Source: Candidatus Roizmanbacteria bacterium RIFCSPHIGHO2_12_FULL_38_13
GTDB lineage: Bacteria; Patescibacteriota; Microgenomatia; UBA1406; GWC2-37-13
Assembly: GCA_001789555.1 (NCBI GenBank)
Contig: MFZZ01000044.1
Coordinates: 15,924-50,011 of the forward strand
Direction: 5' to 3'
Length of the DNA stretch: 34,088 nucleotides
Shown here: one piece after another, positions 10,467-19,936 of the stretch
Layout: the number at the start of each line of letters is the position of its first letter
Position numbering within the stretch: the first letter of the stretch is position 1
Position numbers and translations under genes: made by a program
The notes under the pieces: generated by a model
What the model was told of the DNA's origin: nothing
The model's input: only the letters and a program-made list of their open reading frames with translations
The model's database searches: none

Positions 10467-12266
10467 TTAATCAAATAAATGCATATTCTCCCTGACTTCT
10501 TTTCTTGGCAAAAAAGGGGCCATATCTTCAAGTGGTCTTGATTCGAGTGTGCCATCGGCTTTGCGAAATGATGTGGCCTTGGGAATCCTATGTTGATCGG
10601 GGTGTACATTGAGTTCACAAAGCACGGGCCCTTCCATATTTAACACTTTTTTAATCATTGTTTTTATTTGATTATTATTCTTAATAAAAGCGTATTTAAT
10701 GTTATATGTTGTTGCCAATTTTTTGAAATTGGGATTAGTTACTCCAGAGTTTTTATCAGAACCAATGAATCTGCTTTCAAAAAAATTGGTCTGTGTTGTG
10801 CGAATAGATTCATAACCTTCGTTACTCACGACAAATATCTTAAGAGGAAGACGATAGTAACTTACTGTAGCAAGCTCCTGAATATTAAACTGTATACTGC
10901 CATCACCGGTCACAAGTATAGTTCTTTTTCTATTATTTGCGACGCATGCTCCAATGCTTGCGGGCAAGCACCAACCCATGGCGCCAAGATTGGCATTTGT
11001 GAATACTCGCTGGCCAGACTTCACTTTAAATGCTTGATACATGCTTACTGCATCAAGAGAATTGCCAGAGAGTACGACATCACCAGCTTTAAGAAGATCC
11101 GAGAGTATGTCAAAAAAAATATAAGTATTGACGTATTTTTTGTCTTTTAAAAATTCAGGAATTATTTGCAGATACTTCTTTTTCCAAAGATTTGAGGCAT
11201 CAAGCCATTTTTTATCCGGATAAAATTTTTGATCTATGGTGAGTCTAAGAAATTGTTCTATAAACAATTTTGCATCCGAGTGAACAGCTAGATCTAAACT
11301 TACGGTAGGCTTTGTCAATTCGCCTTTGTCGATGTCGACCATGATTCTTTTTGCTTTTGGAGCAAATCCTTTGAGATCAAATCCTCGTGAAGCAAGACTA
11401 AGACTTGCGCCAATAACAAGTAATAAGTCTGCATTTTGAAGAATAAAATTACCGGCTCTATTTCCTACAGGTCCAAATTTACCAACCAGAAGTGGTTCGC
11501 TATGAGGAACCAAATCAAGTCCATTGTAGGGAAGTAAAATAGGAGCGCGGACTTTTTTAATAAATTCTTTAAGTTGTTTTTCTGCATGTGCAAGACGAAC
11601 TCCATGTCCTAGTATGAGTACAGGTCGTTTGGCTTTTTTAAGTAGTTGTATGGTTTTTTTTATTTGTTGAGTAAAAATTTTCGGAACTTCCTTTTTTTTT
11701 TGAGTAAAACCTTGTAACTTGCTAACGTCAATAGTTGCACCCTGTATATCAAGCGGCACATCAATCCACACGGGTCCTGGTCTTCCTGTAGTTGCGATGA
11801 AGTAGGCCTTTTCAAGTTCATAGCGAATACGGAGAGGATTTTTTATGGTTACGGCATATTTTGTTATGTGCCGAGCCATGCCTACAATATTCAATTCCTG
11901 TGGCCCCAATTGCCGCAGTTTTTTATAATCTGCGATAATATCGGTACGTACTTGGCCCGAGATGATAATCATAGGCACTGAATCTGTCCACGCTCCAGCG
12001 ACTCCGGTAAACGCATTTGTACCTCCAGGTCCCGTGGTTACGAGACAAGCCCCGACGTTGTTTTTAACACGCGCATATCCTTCTGCACCCATCGCCGATG
12101 CCTGTTCGTGATGATTTGATATATATTTAATCTTTTCATTTTTTCCAACAGAATCACAAAGATGCATTATACCTCCTCCTGATACTAAAAAAATATCAGT
12201 TATTTCTTTTTCTACCAAAAAATGGACGATATAATCTGCAACTTTCATACGATTTTTGTGTACCAA
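10467..12266 (-). CDS. TPP-dependent acetolactate-synthase-like enzyme (candidate sugar-modifying, YerE-type)
   Basis: FLVSGGGIMHLCDSV...HHEQASAMGAEGYARV, GPGGTNAFTGVAGAWTDSVP, TPP/Mg motif GDGSIQFNIQELATVSYYRLPLKIFVVSN. Confidence 0.85.
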   Translation of the reverse strand: MVHKNRMKVADYIVHFLVEKEITDIFLVSGGGIMHLCDSVGKNEKIKYISNHHEQASAMGAEGYARVKNNVGACLVTTGPGGTNAFTGVAGAWTDSVPMIIISGQVRTDIIADYKKLRQLGPQELNIVGMARHITKYAVTIKNPLRIRYELEKAYFIATTGRPGPVWIDVPLDIQGATIDVSKLQGFTQKKKEVPKIFTQQIKKTIQLLKKAKRPVLILGHGVRLAHAEKQLKEFIKKVRAPILLPYNGLDLVPHSEPLLVGKFGPVGNRAGNFILQNADLLLVIGASLSLASRGFDLKGFAPKAKRIMVDIDKGELTKPTVSLDLAVHSDAKLFIEQFLRLTIDQKFYPDKKWLDASNLWKKKYLQIIPEFLKDKKYVNTYIFFDILSDLLKAGDVVLSGNSLDAVSMYQAFKVKSGQRVFTNANLGAMGWCLPASIGACVANNRKRTILVTGDGSIQFNIQELATVSYYRLPLKIFVVSNEGYESIRTTQTNFFESRFIGSDKNSGVTNPNFKKLATTYNIKYAFIKNNNQIKTMIKKVLNMEGPVLCELNVHPDQHRIPKATSFRKADGTLESRPLEDMAPFLPRKEVRENMHLFD

Positions 12267-13207
12267 CGATAGATGCGTGATGAGGTAGTAATAACTGTAG
12301 ATTTTGCCTCCCAGCCGATTTTTTTCCTGATTTTTGTGTAGTCAAGCGACTGATAAGGGATCTCATTTTTGGCTTTATCAAGTATTTTATACTTCAATTT
12401 TTTCTTTAATGATTTTTCGACAATCCGAATCAACTCTAAAACCGAAAAAGTGTCATCAGATCCGAAGTTAAAAGCTTCACCTTTCACTTCCCGAATATTA
12501 TTTGCCAACATAAGATATCCACGCACCACATCTTTGACATAAAGATAATCGCGTACATACTTACCGTCACTTCTAATGGACAATACTTCATCTTTTATTA
12601 AAGATTTCATAATCCCCGGTATTATGCGTGAATAATTTAAATCACCTTCACCATAAATGTTTCCAAATCTAGTGATGACAACTGGCACTCCATATGTTTT
12701 GTAATAAGAATAGGCGATAAGATCGGCTGCGGATTTTGATACTTCGTAAGGGTGATCGCCGCGTAAAGAATCCGACTCAACATATTTTGATTTTGAAAGT
12801 TTGCCGTATGCTTTATCGGATGAGGCAACAATGACTCCTTTGATGCGAGGATAAAGTCGTGCACACTCTAAAATATTCGTCGTCCCAGAAATGTTTGAGT
12901 CAAGTGTGCGGCGTGGGTGATAATATGCTGCTTCAACCAGTGGCTGGGCGGCAAGGTGAAAAATGAAATCAACTTCATATTTTGTAATTAAGTCAAAAAT
13001 TCGCTCAAAATTGACGATGTCAACTGGGGCGAGAACTGTTTTTTTATCAAGTTTTTGAGTAAAAAAATAAGACTTCGGATCTAATGATTGATAAGTGGTT
13101 ATAACATTTGCACCCTGATCGATAAGTTCTTCGACCAGATGTGAGCCGACAAAACCCGTCCCACCCGTAACTAAGATTGTTTTGTTTTTTAGATTGTTCA
13201 TTTCCAT
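12245..13207 (-). CDS. rfbG: CDP-glucose 4,6-dehydratase-like SDR
   Basis: KTILVTGGTGFVGSHLVEEL, SSDKAYG, PYEVSKSAADLIAYSYYKTYGVPVVITRFGNIYGEGDLNYSRIIPG; directly follows rfbF. Confidence 0.75.
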   Translation of the reverse strand: MEMNNLKNKTILVTGGTGFVGSHLVEELIDQGANVITTYQSLDPKSYFFTQKLDKKTVLAPVDIVNFERIFDLITKYEVDFIFHLAAQPLVEAAYYHPRRTLDSNISGTTNILECARLYPRIKGVIVASSDKAYGKLSKSKYVESDSLRGDHPYEVSKSAADLIAYSYYKTYGVPVVITRFGNIYGEGDLNYSRIIPGIMKSLIKDEVLSIRSDGKYVRDYLYVKDVVRGYLMLANNIREVKGEAFNFGSDDTFSVLELIRIVEKSLKKKLKYKILDKAKNEIPYQSLDYTKIRKKIGWEAKSTVITTSSRIYRWYTKIV

Positions 13208-13977
13208 ACCTTCCAGGGAGGATTTTTACCCAGCCAAAGCTTATTTAAATCTTCAAGCTCTTTATAAGTGTCAATGGCGTACCAAAAACCTTCATGTTTA
13301 TAAAGCGAAAGCTGTTTTTCACGGGCAAGCCTTCTTAGCGCCTCATGTTCCATTTCACCAGCTTTAAGATAATCAAATACTCGTTTATCAAAAATCATAA
13401 AGCCTCCGTTTACCCAGTCTGAAAGTACCGGTTTTTCCTGAAAACCGAAAATTTGATTTTTTTTGCCGACCTTAACAAGACCGTACTTTGATCTGGGATG
13501 TACTCCGGTTATTGTGCCGATTGTTTTTTGTTTTTTATGATATTTGACAAGTAATTGAGGGTCAATATCAGCAACTCCATCTCCATAAGTAACCATAAAA
13601 TATTTATCGTTTTTAGGAATATATTCTTTACAACGTAGGATGCGTTCACCAGGCAAAGTGTCAATGCCGGTATCTACAAATGTTATTTTGAACCGGTCCA
13701 AGTAACGTCTATTTTCAAAATGAAAATTGGTTTTATGAGTATTGGTGTCCAGAGTAAAATCGGTCGTGAACGCCTTTTGATTTAGAAAAAAATCCTTGAT
13801 GTAATCTGCTTTATAGCCCAAAGCTAAAATAAATTCATTGAAGCCGGCAGAAGCATAGATTTTCATGACATGCCAGATGATAGGTTGGTTGCCGACATAA
13901 ACCATCGGCTTTGGTTTGAACTCCGTCTCTTCTTTTAAGCGTGTTCCCGTGCCGCCACAAAGGATAATGACTTTCAT
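13198..13977 (-). CDS. rfbF: Glucose-1-phosphate cytidylyltransferase
   Basis: MKVIILCGGTGTRLKEETEFKPKPMVYVGNQPIIWHVMKIY, VTYGDGVADID, WVNGGFMIFDKRVFDYL, EGFWYAIDTYKELEDLNKLW. Confidence 0.92.
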   Translation of the reverse strand: MKVIILCGGTGTRLKEETEFKPKPMVYVGNQPIIWHVMKIYASAGFNEFILALGYKADYIKDFFLNQKAFTTDFTLDTNTHKTNFHFENRRYLDRFKITFVDTGIDTLPGERILRCKEYIPKNDKYFMVTYGDGVADIDPQLLVKYHKKQKTIGTITGVHPRSKYGLVKVGKKNQIFGFQEKPVLSDWVNGGFMIFDKRVFDYLKAGEMEHEALRRLAREKQLSLYKHEGFWYAIDTYKELEDLNKLWLGKNPPWKVWK

Positions 13978-14028
13978 AAATTTACTAGTCTATTTTAAAT
14001 CTTTTTCGCGCTTTTGCAAGGAAAGCAA

Positions 14029-14220
14029 TCACTGCGCGCATGTATGTTGTTCACCTTCCATATAAAGGGCACCGCATTTCTCGCATTTCATGCGTTTTTC
14101 AAATGTATGTCCTTTATGTGCGCACCCTTCCGTGCCGCATGCTGTAAGCCCACCATCGAATTGCTCTTGACTGATAACAGCTCCGCATCCTCCCGTACAA
14201 ATGTATACTGTTTTATCCAT
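14029..14220 (-). CDS. Small zinc-ribbon-like protein
   Basis: 63 aa with multiple Cys pairs: YICTGGCG, CGTEGCAHKGH, MKCEKCGALY. Confidence 0.6.
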   Translation of the reverse strand: MDKTVYICTGGCGAVISQEQFDGGLTACGTEGCAHKGHTFEKRMKCEKCGALYMEGEQHTCAQ

Positions 14221-14222
14221 AT

Positions 14223-14327
14223 TTACGTGTAACTTGTAACTCGAAACTCATAGCTTGAAACTCGTAACTCATAGCTTACTTGATTCCAAGCTCCAAGTTA
14301 TGAGCTCCAAGTTTTAAGTTACGTGTT
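14223..14327. repeat. Heptanucleotide (TAACTYR/AGTTAYR) array A, two arms in opposite orientation
   Basis: taacttg taactcg aaactca tagcttg aaactcg taactca tagctta ... caagctc caagtta tgagctc caagttt taagtta. Confidence 0.75.
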
Positions 14328-15191
14328 TCATTTTACTTTCTTAACAACCGCAACAAGTGTCAACCCCAATGGCAAGCCGCCGATCATATTTTCTATTTTT
14401 AATATACTATCAAGAACGGCTCGAACAAATTTACTAATAAACGATTTACTATAACGCATTTCTTCGTTTATCTGTTTGTGAAGTATTTTTTCATACAAAA
14501 AATAAATAAAGTAGCCGACTATATTCCAAAAAGTTAAAGTCTCAATTTCATAATATTCGTCATGCCGAACTTGTTTCGGCATCTCTCCAGATCCTGAAAC
14601 AAGTTCAGGATGACGTCTGCTAATCGATTCAATAATTCTTTTTTTTAAGACTGATTTATCATATCTTCGATAATGACCCCATGCTTTATCTCGTTTCCCA
14701 TAAAGATGCAAGTGAGCTGGAACCGTAATGACAAGTCTGCCACCAGGTTTTACAAATGACCATAAGTTCTGAAGTGCCTTTTTGTCCTCACTGATGTGCT
14801 CAATTACATCGCTTGCGATAACCACATCATAAGTTTCGTTCCCAGTCATTTTTGTGATATCTCCTTGTCTTACATCAATTTCCTTAAGCCTTGGATCTTT
14901 TTTAATATTTTCTACAAGCTCCATCTCAAGCTCATATCCTGCAACTTCAAAACCTTTATTCTTGAAAAACTTCAGGAAAAGACCATTTCCGGCACCAACG
15001 TCGAGAAGTTTTGGCTTTAGCCGAACGTCATGCCGAACTTGTTTCGGCATCCCATTGGATCCTGAATTAAGTTCAGGATGACGACCTACTAACTTCGAAT
15101 AAATAAACCCCGCCAAATTCGTGATCCGCAGGTCATAATCAGTAGTGGCAAGATGATGTTGTTGTGAACCGAGGTCTTTATCTGCTTTCAT
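14328..15191 (-). CDS. Class I SAM-dependent methyltransferase carrying two in-frame palindromic-element peptides
   Basis: KLLDVGAGNGLFLKFF, VVIASDVIEHI, VKPGGRLVITVPA; internal RHPELNSGSNGMPKQVRHD and RHPELVSGSGEMPKQVRHD. Confidence 0.8.
   Translation of the reverse strand: MKADKDLGSQQHHLATTDYDLRITNLAGFIYSKLVGRHPELNSGSNGMPKQVRHDVRLKPKLLDVGAGNGLFLKFFKNKGFEVAGYELEMELVENIKKDPRLKEIDVRQGDITKMTGNETYDVVIASDVIEHISEDKKALQNLWSFVKPGGRLVITVPAHLHLYGKRDKAWGHYRRYDKSVLKKRIIESISRRHPELVSGSGEMPKQVRHDEYYEIETLTFWNIVGYFIYFLYEKILHKQINEEMRYSKSFISKFVRAVLDSILKIENMIGGLPLGLTLVAVVKKVK
14558..14615. repeat. 58-bp palindromic element, copy 1, inside a methyltransferase ORF
   Basis: cgtcatgccgaacttgtttcggcatctctccagatcctgaaacaagttcaggatgacg: outer CGTCAT/ATGACG and two inner arms. 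Confidence 0.9.
15026..15083. repeat. 58-bp palindromic element, copy 2, in the same ORF
   Basis: cgtcatgccgaacttgtttcggcatcccattggatcctgaattaagttcaggatgacg; same length as copy 1 with 7 differences by eye. Confidence 0.9.
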
Positions 15192-15222
15192 AGGTATAGC
15201 TCAAATTTTACAAAAGATATGA

Positions 15223-15245
15223 AGTATAATCTACAGCATGTCTGA
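15223..15245 (+). repeat. 23-bp direct repeat, left copy (contains TATAAT and ATG)
   Basis: agtataatctacagcatgtctga, identical to 16241-16263. Confidence 0.95.
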
Positions 15246-15355
15246 TATTCGCTTTTTCAATAAATAACAAAATAGTATTCATATAATATTCGTTAGCTAA
15301 AAAATAACCTATAATATTGAAACGCTGACCTTCTTTAAGTATAATATCGTTCAAC

Positions 15356-16231
15356 TTGGAAAATATACGACGTCGATTCTCAAATCTATGGGAAACCCCT
15401 CATAAACAACCTCCTAGGGAGGCATATCAGTTTTATCAAGAACTAATACAGCCTGATAACATTGTAGGAGTCATTGGACCATTTAATAACTTTATTGACA
15501 AACCCGCACTAATGCAAGCTTGTCATTGTGTTTCGGGTGGAAATGGTTCTGTATTTGTGATTGATCCTCAATGGGGACCTCAAAAGGAGCCAATAGACGA
15601 ATCGAGTGAAAAGCAGAAAAAGCACTTTAGTGAAGTAGCAGGACTTGGAGATTTTTCAAGTAACCATTTGAGACAAATTCAGATAGCAAAATCCAATGGT
15701 ATTAAATTAACATTACCTCAATGGCTTGGTCCAGACAGCGCTGCACAAAAAATTGAATTGCCAAATGACTCTCTTGATGTAATAGTAGATCATAGTGTTT
15801 CTGTATTTCTAAGCGGCGGTCGCCTTAACCGTGATCCTATAGAATGTATGTCAACAATGAATTCATGCTACAGAGAGTATAATCGAGTTCTAAAACCCGG
15901 AGGCATATTAATATTACAAACTGACAGAAGCGAATATAGATTAAAAAACAATCCATTTATAAGGTCACTATTGGACGTTTTTTTAGAAAATAACGGTTTT
16001 GATATCGAAGAATTTCGGGTAACTGACGCTTTTAGAATTCCTGTATCAACTGATGTATATGATAATTGGGAGCAAAGAGAATTCCCCAAACCTTTTGATT
16101 CTGATAAATTCAGCGCATACAGCATGTTCAAAAGAATGGTAAATATTGATGGAGCATATTATCTTGTTTTAGATAAACCATGGTCGCAGGGGCCAGATAT
16201 GCTGATATGTACAAAAGCAAATGAATCATAA
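15356..16231 (+). CDS. SAM-dependent methyltransferase-like protein (TTG start)
   Basis: EYNRVLKPGGILILQTDRSEYRL motif; GNGSVFVIDPQWG. Only in-frame N-terminal start is TTG at 15356. Confidence 0.55.
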   Translation: MENIRRRFSNLWETPHKQPPREAYQFYQELIQPDNIVGVIGPFNNFIDKPALMQACHCVSGGNGSVFVIDPQWGPQKEPIDESSEKQKKHFSEVAGLGDFSSNHLRQIQIAKSNGIKLTLPQWLGPDSAAQKIELPNDSLDVIVDHSVSVFLSGGRLNRDPIECMSTMNSCYREYNRVLKPGGILILQTDRSEYRLKNNPFIRSLLDVFLENNGFDIEEFRVTDAFRIPVSTDVYDNWEQREFPKPFDSDKFSAYSMFKRMVNIDGAYYLVLDKPWSQGPDMLICTKANES

Positions 16232-16240
16232 TCTATTTCG

Positions 16241-16263
16241 AGTATAATCTACAGCATGTCTGA
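16241..16263 (+). repeat. 23-bp direct repeat, right copy, overlapping promoter and start of the next ORF
   Basis: agtataatctacagcatgtctga; the ATG is the start of 16256-16678. Confidence 0.95.
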
Positions 16264-16678
16264 CACGGAACCGATTGTAGGAAACGCGATAACTGCTGAC
16301 AGGCTTTCTCAAATACCCGATTACCGTAATCAATGGTACTCCCGCACAGAACATCTACCGAAATCTGAAGACATACTACCTCCAGATGACATTGATAACT
16401 CTATTGATCAAACCATTCAGATCGGAGACTATCTGAGAAACAATTTAAGACAGAATGAAGCGTTTATGGAAGTGATCAATACTCAAGGAATACGTAGTAT
16501 GCGTATGGCGAAACAACAAAACATGATCCCAGACAGCGCTCAAGCTTATGTCTACGCCATGCCCACAGTAGGCGGACCACAGGCAATGGAATACAGGACG
16601 CGGGAAGTAAAAGGAACAGTATTTTATGCTCTTACGGGACAATCCTCATTTGGAGCCGCGAAGTATGAGTTGATATAA
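16256..16678 (+). CDS. Hypothetical protein, 140 aa
   Basis: Intact ORF with TATAAT 7 nt before the ATG; no family recognised. Confidence 0.6.
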   Translation: MSDTEPIVGNAITADRLSQIPDYRNQWYSRTEHLPKSEDILPPDDIDNSIDQTIQIGDYLRNNLRQNEAFMEVINTQGIRSMRMAKQQNMIPDSAQAYVYAMPTVGGPQAMEYRTREVKGTVFYALTGQSSFGAAKYELI

Positions 16679-16695
16679 AAAATCTAACATTAAAT

Positions 16696-17562
16696 ATGTC
16701 ACAAGAAAAAAATATATTTAACCCAAGCTCCATCGCCATCGCTATGATAACGCATTACCCCAAATGGTATCGCGGAAATATGCAAAGCATTAAGAATACC
16801 GATAAAATCCGAGGGGATCTGGCAATCGAGACCATAATCAAAGCACGACAACAAGGTTATCACGTTCTGGTCGCAGACGGTCAAAGCTCAAAAACTTTCA
16901 GAAAAACTCTTTCTCAAATGCCAGAGCTCAATCTCATCAAGCGCGAGTCGATGAAGCGGAGACTGGCAAGAAAGCAGGTCATCAAAATGGCTCAAAAACT
17001 GAATGAAGTTAAAGTGATCGTAGAGACAGAGGCAGAAAAAGTATCTCTCATCACAAAATGCATTCCAATGATTACAGACTTAATTCTGAATAACAAAGCA
17101 GATATCGTGGTTCCGAAGCGAAATCTTGAGCTTTTCAAAAAAACCTACCCTAATTATCAGTACGAGTCAGAGATAGAAGGAAATATTTTATATAACGAAA
17201 TACTGAAAACTAGTGGTTTCAGAGATCAAAAAGATGAGGATCTTGATCTTTTTTTTGGTCCGGTGGCAATGAAAAATACTAAAATGGTTGTAGAGTTATT
17301 TTTAGGAAACTTTGGTTTTAAAGTCGATTTAAATGCCAAATCAAGACAGTTTTTTCAACAAGATGAATACGGATTTTTACCGATAGTCGCTGCTCTAAAG
17401 AACAAATTAAGAGTAAAAAGTGTAGAAGTGCCTTTTGAATACCCAAAAACTCAAAAAATGAACGAACTGGCTGCCGTAGGAGAACTCTTTCGAGAAAAAC
17501 GAAGAAACCAGCGGATGAGTATTTTGATTGACTTACTGTATTTTGTTCAATATTTGAAGTAA
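16696..17562 (+). CDS. Hypothetical protein, possibly GT-A-like glycosyltransferase
   Basis: 288 aa; ETIIKARQQGYHVLVADGQSS...KRRLARKQVIKMAQ...VIVETEAEKVSL is loosely GT-A-like; follows 16256-16678 by 17 nt. Confidence 0.5.
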   Translation: MSQEKNIFNPSSIAIAMITHYPKWYRGNMQSIKNTDKIRGDLAIETIIKARQQGYHVLVADGQSSKTFRKTLSQMPELNLIKRESMKRRLARKQVIKMAQKLNEVKVIVETEAEKVSLITKCIPMITDLILNNKADIVVPKRNLELFKKTYPNYQYESEIEGNILYNEILKTSGFRDQKDEDLDLFFGPVAMKNTKMVVELFLGNFGFKVDLNAKSRQFFQQDEYGFLPIVAALKNKLRVKSVEVPFEYPKTQKMNELAAVGELFREKRRNQRMSILIDLLYFVQYLK

Positions 17563-17600
17563 TATTCTCAATGGAACTCATATAGATTAAGCTCGTGGAT

Positions 17601-18767
17601 TTATTCAGGTAAAATATCATGGATTTTTTCTAATCGGGCATCCCGAAATTCTGATTGAAATATTCCAAAAGAGTTATTTTTTTCAAAAAGAAAGGCATCT
17701 GGACTTGTATTTGGTACTCCACAACCGGTTCCAGGAATGCCTTCATATTTTGCTTCAGAAATATTTTCTTCAACCACCCAATCATTTACTCCGTTAATGA
17801 CATATCCGTATCCAAAATAATCACCGGAAAGCTTATTATTTTTTATAACTGCGCCAAAATTTGAAGATATGTCATCATCTGAAGGGCAATGCCAAATCTT
17901 TGAACCCATAGCAATACCAGCCCGTATATAGCTTCCATCTGAAATAATTTTATTATTAATTACCTGAACATTTTTGTAATTACCTTTATAATCGTTATAA
18001 TCAACTAGGGCAATACCAACAAGAAGTGGCTGTTTTTCTGCATAAATGTGATTATTAATTATTTTAGATTTCGGTGCGCCAAAGATTACAATGCCGCCAT
18101 CTGTTACATCAACAATAGTATTATCTTCAACAAGACTTTCTTCACACTGCACAGATATTCCATCCGACCATTTTCCTGTAGTTGTTTCTCCAGAAGGTCC
18201 AACTATATTATTTGTTACATGCACATCTTTACAAGAAGTATGTTTGTTGCCATTCTCATCATCATAGAAATTTCCCCAGTTTACATGAATCGTAGACCAA
18301 CTTCGAGAATCATATGCCTCGACGCTGTCTACCTGCTGATATAAAACATTTCCGCCAACAATAATAAGCGCATGACTTACGAGTTGACCTAATTCACGAC
18401 GGTTTCCATCAACTTTTATATTTTTAATTTTTACATTATTTTGATTAAATGCATTCACTGCCAAAGAAACATTTTTATTGACTATTTTTAAATGGGCTTT
18501 TTTACTTGAGTCTGTAGGTAAACCTTCGGTAAAAAGTTCCTGATCTGAATGGGTAAAGTTAATAGTATCGCTTAAAAAAAATACCGATTTCTGACAAAGT
18601 TTTGCTTTCGAACCCTTTCTTATTAGAGCATCTTGAATATCACTTCCATCACCCGAAGAAATACAGGGTTGCCAATTAAAATATGCATAAATTCCTATAT
18701 AGATAGGTATTACTATTAACAGTAAAATTAAATATTTCGCTTGTTTCCTCTTTTTTTTGAATTTCAT
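17601..18767 (-). CDS. Membrane-anchored right-handed parallel beta-helix repeat protein
   Basis: N-terminal TM (YLILLLIVIPIYIGIYAYF) then repeated strands such as VEDNTIVDVTDGGIVIFGAPKSKIINNHIYAE. Confidence 0.8.
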   Translation of the reverse strand: MKFKKKRKQAKYLILLLIVIPIYIGIYAYFNWQPCISSGDGSDIQDALIRKGSKAKLCQKSVFFLSDTINFTHSDQELFTEGLPTDSSKKAHLKIVNKNVSLAVNAFNQNNVKIKNIKVDGNRRELGQLVSHALIIVGGNVLYQQVDSVEAYDSRSWSTIHVNWGNFYDDENGNKHTSCKDVHVTNNIVGPSGETTTGKWSDGISVQCEESLVEDNTIVDVTDGGIVIFGAPKSKIINNHIYAEKQPLLVGIALVDYNDYKGNYKNVQVINNKIISDGSYIRAGIAMGSKIWHCPSDDDISSNFGAVIKNNKLSGDYFGYGYVINGVNDWVVEENISEAKYEGIPGTGCGVPNTSPDAFLFEKNNSFGIFQSEFRDARLEKIHDILPE

Positions 18768-18847
18768 TGTTTATTGTAATTGTACTATGATGAAGATCGT
18801 GCTTAAGAAAAAACGAAGTAATAAGTTTATCATTGCCGCATTGATAA

Positions 18848-19834
<987 letters not shown>

Positions 19835-19903
19835 TTAAGTTTAAGTATAGTAAATCCTGAAATTATAGCAAGTAATTAGATAATTGTTCAGATAACAATA
19901 ACT

Positions 19904-19932
19904 TTGACATTCTGCCTTATTATTTATAAAAT
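19904..19932 (+). promoter_or_regulatory. Sigma70-type promoter: TTGACA-N17-TAAAAT
   Basis: TTGACA 19904-19909, 17-nt spacer, TAAAAT 19927-19932; predicted start about 19938, at the 5' strand of the closing stem. Confidence 0.7.
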
Positions 19933-19936
19933 TAGT

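Noticed and set aside
10668-11150. 160-aa plus-strand ORF
   Set aside because: Fully antisense to the TPP enzyme gene; no family resemblance.
14014-14232. 72-aa plus-strand ORF
   Set aside because: Antisense to the zinc-ribbon protein, which has clear Cys-pair motifs on the minus strand.
14223-14327. CRISPR array
   Set aside because: Unit is 7 bp with no unique spacers; no cas genes in the window.
14854-15081. 75-aa plus-strand ORF ending in DPELSSG
   Set aside because: Antisense reading of the methyltransferase and palindromic element.
15223-16263. Insertion sequence
   Set aside because: No transposase and no terminal inverted repeats; the only gene is methyltransferase-like. Reported as an insertion of unknown mechanism instead.
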